Assembly: GCF_009900715.1 (NCBI RefSeq)
Contig: NZ_JAAAJC010000001.1
Location: forward strand, 1,320,277-1,384,276
Source: Halococcus salsus
GTDB taxonomy: Archaea; Halobacteriota; Halobacteria; Halobacteriales; Halococcaceae
Reading direction: 5' to 3'
Length of the DNA: 64,000 nt
Of the stretch, positions 51,649 to 59,334 are shown in pieces. The translations under genes and the position numbers were made by a program. The notes beneath the pieces are model-generated. The model made no database searches. It was not told where the DNA came from and saw nothing but the letters and a program-made list of their open reading frames with translations. Each line of letters starts with the position of its first letter. The first letter of the stretch is position 1.

Positions 51649-52650
51649 CTACACCGTGGTGGCTTCAGTGGGGTCGTCCGTCGCTATCGTCGTGTTCGCC
51701 TCGCTCGTCCCGCCTGTTGGTCGTATCGAGGACTCGCTCGGTTCGGGGTGCGTCGTTTCGGTACCAGTGGTTGCCATCGACGAAGCGGTGATGCGGGTCC
51801 GCTGTCTCGCCTCGGAAAGCCAGGCTGGCGCTTCGAGCGACTCGTTGCCGGTACTCTCAAGCGTAGCGTGAGATCGTATTTCCTCGCCCGTCCCGGTCGG
51901 ATTCTGACGAACAGACAGCAGGTCGCGGGTAATGCCTTGTTCATCGATCGCGAGCCGATAGTTCGAATCGAGGCTCGACGCCGAGAAGCTCCCCGAGACG
52001 AGATACCGGGGCGAACCGTTCGTTTCTCGGGTGACGACCGAGGCGTTGCCTTGCTCGGCGTCCGAGAGATACGCCGCGAGCTCGGTCGGCCCGAGCGCAC
52101 CGCCGGCCGTGAGTCCACCGCTCGGACTCCGGGAGTAGATGGTGGTTCCGTTCTCATAGATTCGGCGAACGTACGTTCCCTGCTCGCCCGTCCATCCATC
52201 GAGTCGGGTGACGTTTCGGTCTCCGGAGACCGACCCCGAGTAATTCGCCGAGAGCGCGACCACCTCGTCCGAGCTACCCGCCCGAATGGTCTCGCGGAGC
52301 GAGAACAACACGGTACCGTTCGCGGCGGTGACGGTGGTGTTCGTGCGCGTCACCGTCGAGTGATCCTCCAGAAACGCGGCTTGGGCGTTCGTGAGTTCGT
52401 TCGCGCTGGTGACACCCGCGCTGGTGAGGCCGGGCGCGAGTTGCTCTGCGGGACTCGCTGTCGGTTGGTCGGTGGGCACGGCGGCGGCCGTCACCGTCGA
52501 ACCGCTGGTGGTGCTGTTCTGCTGCTCGGTACCGAGTATACCGTTACAGCCAGCGAACGCAAGCAAGACGGCGAGCGCGAGCACACCGGCGACTCGTCGC
52601 CAGCGTCGCGAGGTGTCCGAGGTGGTGTTCCGAAAGCGAGGTCCGGTCAT
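51649..52650 (-). CDS. Haloarchaeal lipoprotein, copy 1 of a duplicated cassette
   Basis: 333 residues. Signal peptide with lipobox (VLALAVLLAFAGC); the mature part starts with a Ser/Thr-rich linker and then about 240 residues of beta-rich domain that could be of the LolA/LppX type (weak guess; I link it to the uncharacterised DUF7537-like group). It is clearly homologous to the protein at 62134-63144: both have QLAPGLTSAGVT or QLAPGLTSTGVT, AYLSDAEQGN, NGSPRYLV or NGSPRYVV, and LEAPAWLSEARQ. A Thr-rich tail ends it. A 61-residue membrane protein lies divergent to it, 100 bases away, as in the second copy. Confidence 0.8.
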   Translation of the reverse strand: MTGPRFRNTTSDTSRRWRRVAGVLALAVLLAFAGCNGILGTEQQNSTTSGSTVTAAAVPTDQPTASPAEQLAPGLTSAGVTSANELTNAQAAFLEDHSTVTRTNTTVTAANGTVLFSLRETIRAGSSDEVVALSANYSGSVSGDRNVTRLDGWTGEQGTYVRRIYENGTTIYSRSPSGGLTAGGALGPTELAAYLSDAEQGNASVVTRETNGSPRYLVSGSFSASSLDSNYRLAIDEQGITRDLLSVRQNPTGTGEEIRSHATLESTGNESLEAPAWLSEARQRTRITASSMATTGTETTHPEPSESSIRPTGGTSEANTTIATDDPTEATTV

Positions 52651-52719
52651 CGGTCTATCTACCGTATCGCTTCACTGGAACCGGACATAAATCCCGACCG
52701 GCAGCTATCGAGAGGAATG

Positions 52720-52726
52720 ACTTATC
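52720..52726 (+). promoter_or_regulatory. Promoter of small membrane protein, copy 1
   Basis: The element acttatc lies 25-31 bases before the ATG at 52751. The same element with identical spacing is found in copy 2 (63215-63221), within a shared ggaatgacttatc block, which supports it as TATA element of a leaderless message. Confidence 0.5.
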
Positions 52727-52750
52727 ACTGTTCCATCTCGATACCCAGGT

Positions 52751-52936
52751 ATGGCCAACTGGACGTACGGAGCCCCTGGCGTCGGGGTCTACATGGTCGT
52801 GTGGGGGCTGGCGCTCCTCGCGTGGATCCTGTTCGCCGGCTCGCTCGTCGAGGCCGTCGTGGTCGGCGTGCTCGGGTTCGTCTTCTGCTGGTACGGCGTC
52901 GGGATAGTTCGGACGGGGTCACTGGCACTCAGGTAG
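52751..52936 (+). CDS. 61-residue two-helix membrane protein, copy 1
   Basis: Starts MANWTYGAPGVGVYMVVWG. Two hydrophobic segments (about 11-31 and 32-53) end with FCWYGVGIVRTGS. The paralogue at 63246-63431 has MANWTYNSRSHGFYLVVWG and FCWYGAGMVRSGS, so the family is real and both copies are intact. Function unknown. It is always divergent from the lipoprotein gene with conserved promoter spacing, so the two may work together at the membrane. Confidence 0.75.
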   Translation: MANWTYGAPGVGVYMVVWGLALLAWILFAGSLVEAVVVGVLGFVFCWYGVGIVRTGSLALR

Positions 52937-53041
52937 TGCTTCTGGGAACGATCCGTGGTGCTCCGAACGAGAACTCTCGACACCGGATGACCAGCTGGCG
53001 GGACGATCGGTTCCCGTGCCCAGGGTGCGAAGGTGGTGAGG

Positions 53042-53485
53042 TTAGCTACCGACACCGCGCTCGGGACGCGGGTGGATCGTCTTCGAGAGCCACCCGCCGA
53101 GGAGGCCGCCGACCGCCCCAACACCCAACGAGAACGCTATCAGCGCGACCACCGCTAACAGGAGAAACGCGACCTCCGGGAGCGGGTTCGACCAGACCAC
53201 TATCGGTCCGTCGGGAAACCCGAGCAGCCACCCGATGGCCCATACGCCTGCTGGAACCCCACCGACGAGACCGGCGAGAACCCCGGCGTTGGCCGCCCGT
53301 CTCGAAGCGTTCGCCGCGAGGTAGCCCGCGAGCATCGCGCCGAACAGGATCCCAGTGGCCGGTTGGTCGAGGTTCGAGCCCGTCCACGTCGAGAGCGCGA
53401 CCGTGAGCGGGATCGAGATGAGTCCACCGACGAGGCCATATTTCCACCCGCTATCGAACCGGCGGCGAGGATTCAGATCGGGCAT
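53042..53485 (-). CDS. Four-helix membrane protein (DUF5518-like)
   Basis: 147 residues with four hydrophobic segments (about 17-33, 44-60, 66-86 and 104-130) rich in Gly and Ala, and the RRAANAGVLAGLVGG phrase between helices. I associate it with the haloarchaeal DUF5518 group. The function of that group is not known. Convergent with the small membrane gene of cassette copy 1, 105 bases apart. Confidence 0.7.
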   Translation of the reverse strand: MPDLNPRRRFDSGWKYGLVGGLISIPLTVALSTWTGSNLDQPATGILFGAMLAGYLAANASRRAANAGVLAGLVGGVPAGVWAIGWLLGFPDGPIVVWSNPLPEVAFLLLAVVALIAFSLGVGAVGGLLGGWLSKTIHPRPERGVGS

Positions 53486-54186
53486 TGCTATCTTCCTCGT
53501 ACGTCGTCCGAGGATAAAACCCTATCTCGGTTTCGTGGGGTCTGTAGCGGAGGCAACGCCTCGAACGCAGGCCGTGTGGATTCCTGTAGGGTGGGAGGAC
53601 AACTAACGGCAATGGCGACCCTTCTCGGGCAATCCCCGACCGGGCGGCTCTACTTGAGGACGAACCGTCTCGCTGGCGTGGGAATCCCCTGAGAGGAAGA
53701 CGATCGATCACGTGAAACAGGACGATGAGACCGTCCGTATCCTACCGAGTTCTACTCAAGCCGGTTCGAACCGAGCGAAGCCGTTTCTCCCGTCGTCTGC
53801 GACGAATTATCCGCCATTGAGTAGCAAATAGTGACATACCACCCGCTGAGAACGTTGTTCAGCCGATGAGACGTTCTCACGCCGTGAACTGCGTTCAGAC
53901 GGTTACTATAGATTGTCATAGCGCGATACTGAGAACGACTGTGCGGACGATCCAAACGTGCAGTCGAAAAGGACCACAATGGCAGGCAATGCGAAGGCAA
54001 TCGACGGAGGCGGCGACGAGACCGTCACCGGACCGGCGACCGAAACACAACGGAGAAGCATCATCGTCCGTTCAGTGGCCCGTCGCAGAGACTATTTTCT
54101 GCGTTGTCGACGACCGTGAGTTCGTGCGTTTTCATGCTGCCCAGAGCATCGTGTTCGCGGGAGTACTCGTCACACAGGTGGTATAG
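53486..54186. other. 700-base degenerate region with DUF4870 relic
   Basis: No intact gene. Base composition is less GC-rich than the surroundings between 53700 and 54000. The right part holds a frameshifted DUF4870-like gene (53980-54186), listed separately. Open frames on the minus strand do not look like protein. Confidence 0.5.
53980..54186 (+). pseudogene. Frameshifted and truncated DUF4870-like gene
   Basis: A good start (MAGNAKAIDGGGDETVTG) opens at 53980, but the frame ends at 54120. In another frame the family core VVDDREFVRFHAAQSIVFAG is read just before the TAG at 54186. The first helix and the last two helices of the usual protein are missing. So the gene has a frameshift and internal loss. 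The following GIDE gene begins directly after the TAG. Confidence 0.55.
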
Positions 54187-55020
54187 ATGATTGATTTCGT
54201 GTATTCGCTGGTCATCGCTGATCTGGTATTGCCAACGGACCCCGGAAAGCAACTGCTGCTTACGGTTGCGTTGTTGGTCAGCCTCGGTGCGTTCGGCTAC
54301 GGACTCATGGAATTGCGGATGGTTTACCGGATGTACACCACACGGACGAATACAGTTGCCTCCGCTGCCAATCACCCAGGTGTGGTTGAGCTCAAGGGTA
54401 CCGTCCGTATAGAGAGTGACTCGTTACGCGCGCCGTTCACAGACACTGAGTGCGTCGTGTACAAGTACGAAATCGAAGAGCTCCGTCGTGACGACGGTGG
54501 CTCGAATTGGGAGACGATCGATGCGGGGGATGAACGCGTCCCGTTCCGCATCGAAGACGATACGGGAAGTGTGCTCGTCGAACCTGATGGTGCACGCCTT
54601 CGACTCGATGCGCAGCGAGTATTTCGTAACCGTCCTGGCGAGGAACCATCCTCGACCATCACTCAAGGCCTCTCTGCCCTCTCCAGTATAGAGATCGGGG
54701 GGTTCTCGATCAAAGCGAGTAACGACCGACGGTATACGGAATACCGGTTGGATCCAGGCGAATCCGTCTACGTTCTCGGTCCAGCACGTTCCGACCCCAC
54801 CGTGAGTGATTCGGCAGGCGAGATAAACGCGGTCATCGGTCGGACAAGTAGACAAGGGCTCATCGAACGAGCTACGAACCGAGTGCTGGGGCGATCGCCG
54901 TTTCTCCTTGCCGACGGTACCGAACAGGCGGCGCTCTCTCGTGTGGTAAGACGATCACTTTTCGGATTGACGTCCGGCACGATCATACTCGCTACAGTAC
55001 TCATTGTATTCAGCATATAG
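54187..55020 (+). CDS. GIDE-domain membrane protein
   Basis: 277 residues: two N-terminal hydrophobic segments (about 5-20 and 26-46), a GIDE-type domain (about 55-240, with VVELKGTVRIESDSLRAPFTDTECVVYKYEIEE and PFRIEDDTGSVLVEPDGARL), and a C-terminal helix (255-276). In eukaryotes, GIDE domains are found in MUL1/MAPL E3 ligases with a RING finger. Archaeal members, like this one, lack the RING. Function in archaea is unknown. The arrangement after a broken DUF4870 gene is of note because both are small membrane-protein families. Confidence 0.75.
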   Translation: MIDFVYSLVIADLVLPTDPGKQLLLTVALLVSLGAFGYGLMELRMVYRMYTTRTNTVASAANHPGVVELKGTVRIESDSLRAPFTDTECVVYKYEIEELRRDDGGSNWETIDAGDERVPFRIEDDTGSVLVEPDGARLRLDAQRVFRNRPGEEPSSTITQGLSALSSIEIGGFSIKASNDRRYTEYRLDPGESVYVLGPARSDPTVSDSAGEINAVIGRTSRQGLIERATNRVLGRSPFLLADGTEQAALSRVVRRSLFGLTSGTIILATVLIVFSI

Positions 55021-55945
55021 AAATACATAGTTCGAAGTCGAGAGCAAGCATGAAGACGACCCCCTTCGAGGCGTTCTTCAGCTTGGACTGGAAGCTGCCG
55101 TGGAGGTCGTCGAGTCGCGACCGGTACTCGTCGGCGTTGGTTGAGAACGCGTCCCCGTTACCACCACCGATCTCCGTGAATCCCTGCTCGATGGTGCCGA
55201 CGGCCGTCTTGGCACGGAGTGGGTCGAGCCAGAAGTGCGGGTCCATCCCGCTAGGGAGGTCGTGTTCATGGTCGTGATGATCGCCCCCACTCTCGTTTTC
55301 GTGATGGGCACCCTCGCCCTCGTGGTCGTGCTGCTCGTCCGCACCGCCGCTTTCGTTTTCGTGGGGCTCGTGCTGGTCGGATTCGTTCCCAGCACTCTCG
55401 TTTTCGTCGTGTTCACCTTCGTGATGCTCATGCTCGCCTTCGCTCTCGTTCTCGTAGTGGCCTTCTTCCTCGTCGTCGTGGTGGTGATGATCCCCGCCGG
55501 CTTCGAGCAGCTCAACGTTCGAGCCCACTGTGACGACCGTCACGTCCGCGTTGTCTCCCTGAAGACTTGATACGAGGTCGTCCGCCCATGGTTGGAACCC
55601 CTCCATCCCACGGACGAACAGGTCGGAATCGAGTACTGTGCCCTGTATCTGTGGTCCAGGCTCCCAGCCGTGGCCGTGCTGGCCGACCGGAACGAGCGTG
55701 TTCGCCGTCGCGGCGTCGCCGGCGACCTGCGAGGTGAAGTCGCCGAAGACGAAGAACGACGCCTGTGCCGTCTTCTGCTCGCCGGACGTGTTCGACGTCC
55801 CGGAACTGGTGTTCGATCCGTTGCCACCGCCGACGGATTCGCTCCCGTTGTCGGTCCCGCTCCCACCGAGACAGCCAGCGACGCTACCGATACCCGCCGC
55901 TCCAGCACCGACCAGAACTCGCCGCCGTGTGTAGCCCTTCATCAC
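55010..55945 (-). pseudogene. C-terminally truncated zinc-binding ABC substrate protein (ZnuA/TroA type)
   Basis: 311 residues. The start is a Tat-type lipoprotein signal (TRRRVLVGAG, then SVAGC with C25). The ZnuA fold follows, with the first metal His in GQHGHGWEPGPQ and the second in MDPHFWLDPLRAK, and a long His/Glu/Asp-rich loop (about 151-235). After SKLKNASKGVVFM the normal C-terminal domain with the last two metal ligands is lost; it ends LALDFELCISIC. The break lies next to the stop of the GIDE gene. No ABC permease or ATPase genes are near. Likely non-functional. Confidence 0.75.
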
Positions 55946-56138
55946 TCTTGTTAATCTACTCTCTTGTTATAATAATCATTGCGAGCTGGGGTGTTCTCGT
56001 TAACAACTGATTGTGAGAGAAGCGGGTAGCGATCCGTCGCTGACCTCGGCCCGATCGGTAACCGAGACCGTTTGATCGGACACCAGGGTCACGAGCCGAA
56101 CGCTCCCCAGGGAGCACGAACGACACGAGGACGAGAAG

Positions 56139-56305
56139 CTAGCGAGTGTCGTGACCGCTCCGTGCGATCACGGACTCCCCCGCGTTGAACAGCGGTTGGG
56201 TCAGCGTGATGGTCACTCGATTCACGTCATCGAGATCACAGAGCGGATACACCAGTTCACGGATCCGGCTCGCAGCACCGCGACAGAACAGCGTTTCGAG
56301 ACGCC
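56139..56305 (-). pseudogene. Relic C-terminus of an unrecognised gene
   Basis: The minus strand reads RIRELVYPLCDLDDVNRVT followed by ITLTQPLFNAGESVIARSG and a stop at 56139. It looks like a natural C-terminus. Upstream it runs into the CT repeat and then antisense into the CPBP protease, without a start. Most likely a truncated gene. Confidence 0.35.
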
Positions 56306-56306
56306 A

Positions 56307-56328
56307 CTCTCTCTCTCTCTCTCTCTCT
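56307..56328 (+). repeat. CT dinucleotide microsatellite, 11 units
   Basis: A pure run of CT repeats, followed by atctctc. Such long simple repeats are rare in haloarchaeal DNA. It lies between a gene relic and the CPBP protease stop codon. Confidence 0.85.
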
Positions 56329-56386
56329 ATCTCTCGTGAACGTGATTCGTCGTCGCGGCCACGTTTTGAAACTTCGGGCGCGACAC

Positions 56387-57118
56387 TCAGAGAGCGACGA
56401 AGACCACCGACATGGTTGCAATACTGTTTGCCAGAAGGTGGGCGACGGTACTGCTGACCGTTCCATACCGTGCTCGCAACCCACACAGAACGAACGCAAG
56501 GACGACCAGTGACATCAGCCGGAGAACCGAAGCACCGGCGTCCACAACGAGGTGCTTTCCGACGAACGCGACTGCCGTGAGTACACCACCGACGTAGGTG
56601 CCGTACGAATCCATGAGGGCCGTCTGGATGACGCCTCTCCACGCGAGTTCTTCGGTGATCGGGACGACGATCCCGTTGGCTAGAAGGAGCACGGCAGCTA
56701 TCCAGAGCGTCCCACCGATGCTCTCTGCAAGGGCAGTGCTGGCAGCCGCCGATTGGGCTGTACCGACGAACTGTGTGTAGCCGATGGATGCCGCCCCGAC
56801 GACGATGTAGTAGATGACAACGCCTACGAAGGCGAACCCGACTGCTCGAAGCGAAAGATCGTAATCCCAGTCCGAAGGAGCGATCCCCCGTCGCATTCCC
56901 CATCGTGCGATCGCGTATGCGAGCAGTGGAAACCCGACGGCGAGGAGGATCACGTCCGCACCACGAGCACTCCCAACGACATCGGTGAGTACCCACACGC
57001 CACCCCAGCGCAAGCCGACTTCGACGATGACCCACGTCAGGATGGCAGCGGCCGCAAATCGAGCGATTGAGCCTCCCTCCAGGGACCGATCGGAGACCCG
57101 AGATTCGTTCTTCGACAT
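56387..57118 (-). CDS. CPBP-family intramembrane metalloprotease
   Basis: 243 residues, about seven helices. Motif 1 is PITEELAWRGVIQ (E156, E157, R161), motif 2 VAFVGKHLV with a His, and motif 3 SSTVAHLLANSI. These are the residues of the Rce1/Abi-type active site. In bacteria, such proteases often process peptides or confer immunity to bacteriocins; haloarchaeal targets are unknown. It lies in the accessory region among gene relics and is not a close copy of the CPBP protein at 21.1 kb. Confidence 0.85.
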   Translation of the reverse strand: MSKNESRVSDRSLEGGSIARFAAAAILTWVIVEVGLRWGGVWVLTDVVGSARGADVILLAVGFPLLAYAIARWGMRRGIAPSDWDYDLSLRAVGFAFVGVVIYYIVVGAASIGYTQFVGTAQSAAASTALAESIGGTLWIAAVLLLANGIVVPITEELAWRGVIQTALMDSYGTYVGGVLTAVAFVGKHLVVDAGASVLRLMSLVVLAFVLCGLRARYGTVSSTVAHLLANSIATMSVVFVAL

Positions 57119-57474
57119 CTATCCGTTCCAGGAGATGTTCCGAACACACTGAGTTGGGGTTTCAGCGGTCCGCGGTACGTCTTCGGTGCCGAGATGCGCG
57201 AAGACCGTCCCGAATCGAGGCCAAGCGCTATCACACCGACACCGGGGACGGTTGGCATGATCGCTGTTTCGTATATCCCTCGATGAGAGGGGGAGGAGGG
57301 ACGCTGGAGCGTCGGAGCGTACAGCGAGGGCCATTCCATTTGGAGTTGGGCTCAGCAAACTGAGCCACGTCGTGTCGGGTGCGTGCCGTCGCCGTTCCGG
57401 ACTGAGATGCATATCTCGGCATTGATTCGTCGTCGGTTAAGCTCTCGGAGAACATCTCTTCTATACAGAATCCG
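57119..57474. other. 356-base gap with no gene identified
   Basis: The region upstream of the CPBP protease and downstream of the regulator relic. Short open frames are present on both strands but have no protein-like pattern. I see no repeats or RNA genes. Confidence 0.45.
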
Positions 57475-58359
57475 TCATTTCTCGTGAAGGGAGTAGTTGA
57501 CGACGTGCCCCGTCTCGTCGAGCACTACCGAGAGCGTTTCACTCGCCACGGAGACATCGATCTCGAGACATGCCGAACGCTCCTCGACGAGCCTATATCG
57601 CTCCTTCTCTTGGATGAACGGGAGATCCCAGAGATAGTACTCGTGGAGGTCGTGTCCATGTCTCTGATACAGTGCTACGACGCGCGAGTCCACCAAGAGG
57701 GCGTATCCAGCGGGACAGACCAACCGTGCACCACAGGTTTCACACTGGGCACGAAAGACGGGTGTTTCTACCGATTCGGTTATCACCGCCGACTCGATGG
57801 CGTGGTAGCATTCCGGACAGTAGCCATTGAGCGTTCGCTCCATCCCCTGTCGTGCCAACAACTCCGCTACGTCGACGATCTCAGGAAGCGTTGCAGTAGC
57901 GGCGGCGGTCGGTGGGACCTGCCAGCGAAACAGGAGATGGTCGTTGGCGCAGGAGACCGTGCAGATCCCGTTCTCGTACGTCGCGATGGCCGGATCGTCG
58001 CAAACGAAACAGTCGCTATCCAGTTCTACCGCCTCCCTCGAGATCGCGTGCGTGTACGTGCCCATGAGAATGGCCACGACGATTTTGGCTCCGGCAAAGG
58101 TGAGTCGATATCCATCACTAGCCTTCTCGACGAAGTTCCCACGAAGCCGTTCCAAGTGGTACCGGAATCATCCGGAGTCGTCGACGCCAACCCGCCTGCG
58201 GAGATCTGCGAATCCGATGGATCGCTCGTCCGCAGCTTCACGGTGATAGTTCCCCAACGCCCGGAGAATGTCGATCCGGAGTGGGTCGCTGAGTGCCCCG
58301 AACGCGTCTGCAGGGTCCGTGTTCGGTTCTTCGGTGGGAGAGCGCTCTGTGTCGACCAT
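57475..58359 (-). pseudogene. ArsR-like winged-helix regulator interrupted by one TGA
   Basis: Codons 1-63 read a winged-helix domain (DAFGALSDPLRIDILRALG, then GFADLRRRVGVDDSG). Codon 64 is TGA (58168-58170). The same frame then continues with FRYHLERLRGNFVEKASDGY and about 220 further residues with several Cys pairs (CPECYH, CETCG). A change of CGA to TGA would explain it, since Arg fits there. The two parts make one ordinary protein of 294 residues. Either a recent nonsense mutation, a sequence error, or read-through. Without the second part, the DNA-binding domain lacks its last helix and wing. Confidence 0.75.
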
Positions 58360-58520
58360 GATCGTGGTGAGAAACGGATCGGTAAAACTACCGACGAGGA
58401 TTGGCCGGGCTCTTATTACGGTGAGTCATCCGCGCGACCCGATGCGGAACAGGGAAGCTCCATCGGACCACGGCGAAACGGATGTCACCCGTTATGAACT
58501 CGTAGCGGCTATCTCGGCCT

Positions 58521-59270
58521 ATGCGTGAACTCGTCTTCGCCCTCGAATACGAACCGGACCGCAATCGGGTAGCCGATGCGCTCGCTGACCATCCGGAGGC
58601 CGCGATCCGCTCGCTCTCGTTGCACGTCACTCGGGACCGACTCTGGCGCGTCGACCATGCGACGGGAACATCCGATGCCCTCGCTGCCATCGAAGACGCG
58701 TTTCTCGAGGGCGACTACTACGCCGACTGTCTCGCCACCGACGACTGTAACGCAACGCAGACTACACAGGTCCTCGACCGGACCGCCGAAACGCTCGTTC
58801 TCTATTCGTACTGGGAACGGACCCCGCTCTGTGCGTCGATCCCCCACATCGCACGTGACCACCTCGGCGACGGGTTGCTGTTCGATACGCGCCACGAGGG
58901 CCGCCACTACACCTGGCGGATCATCCACTCCGGCGAAGGGAGCGTGAGCGGATTCTTCGACGAACTCGAAACAGTAGTCGGTGATTGCGCCCGGATGGAG
59001 ATGCTTCGAACGGCGGTCGCCTCCCCGTCGGTAGACGATACCGCTACCGGAACCGACGAACTCTCACCCGAACAGCAGGCAGCGGTTCAGGCCGCCGTCG
59101 AACACGGCTACTACGAATCCCCGCGGGAGATCGACGTCAGTGGGCTGGCCGAACATCTCCACGTCCCCCGTTCGACGCTCACCTACCGACTCAGACGGGC
59201 CGAAGAACACCTCGCGAAGCGCCACGTCGCCCGCGAGCAGCTGCCGGACGAGCCATCGCCAGCGCTCTGA
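58521..59270 (+). CDS. HTH-10 (bat-type) regulator next to the Zn ATPase
   Basis: 249 residues. The N-terminal 170 form a sensor part starting MRELVFALEYEPDRNRVADALADH, with Cys at CLATDDCN, LCASIPH and GDCAR and nearby His; these could bind metal. The HTH-10 domain at about 180-236 has LSPEQQAAVQAAVEHGYYESPREIDVSGLAEHL and RSTLTYRLRRAEEHL. It ends 64 bases before the P-type ATPase, on the same strand, so it may regulate metal export. The metal link is inferred from neighbourhood. Confidence 0.85.
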   Translation: MRELVFALEYEPDRNRVADALADHPEAAIRSLSLHVTRDRLWRVDHATGTSDALAAIEDAFLEGDYYADCLATDDCNATQTTQVLDRTAETLVLYSYWERTPLCASIPHIARDHLGDGLLFDTRHEGRHYTWRIIHSGEGSVSGFFDELETVVGDCARMEMLRTAVASPSVDDTATGTDELSPEQQAAVQAAVEHGYYESPREIDVSGLAEHLHVPRSTLTYRLRRAEEHLAKRHVAREQLPDEPSPAL

Positions 59271-59283
59271 CCGCGAATCCCGC

Positions 59284-59297
59284 TTGGAATATTCCAA
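59284..59297. promoter_or_regulatory. Perfect 14-bp palindrome ttggaatattccaa before the Zn ATPase
   Basis: Lies 38-51 bases upstream of the ATPase ATG, close to the expected TATA/BRE position. The AT-rich centre aatatt could act as TATA element, and the symmetry suggests a dimeric regulator. No other copy was noticed in the window. Confidence 0.5.
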
Positions 59298-59334
59298 CGA
59301 AGTCTTATCGAACCATCCGACCTATTTCGAGAGG

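Larger units (their letters stand above)
51414..52936. repeat. Duplicated cassette, copy 1
   Basis: Contains decayed membrane ORF, lipoprotein gene and divergent small membrane gene in the same order and orientation as 61900-63431. Similarity is clear at protein level and partly at DNA level in the promoter, so this is a diverged segmental duplication with the copies about 10.5 kb apart. Confidence 0.7.
55946..56386. other. 441-base degenerate region with a CT microsatellite
   Basis: AT-rich near 55946-55985 (the promoter of the truncated zinc-binding protein). The remainder contains a relic reading on the minus strand and an (CT)11 tract. No intact gene. Confidence 0.5.

Noticed and set aside
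53752..54000. 82-codon minus-strand frame
   Set aside because: Composition is not protein-like and it overlaps the DUF4870 relic on the other strand.
58168..58170. TGA read as selenocysteine codon
   Set aside because: Haloarchaea are not known to make selenocysteine, the position fits Arg (CGA), and the protein is a regulator without a redox site there.
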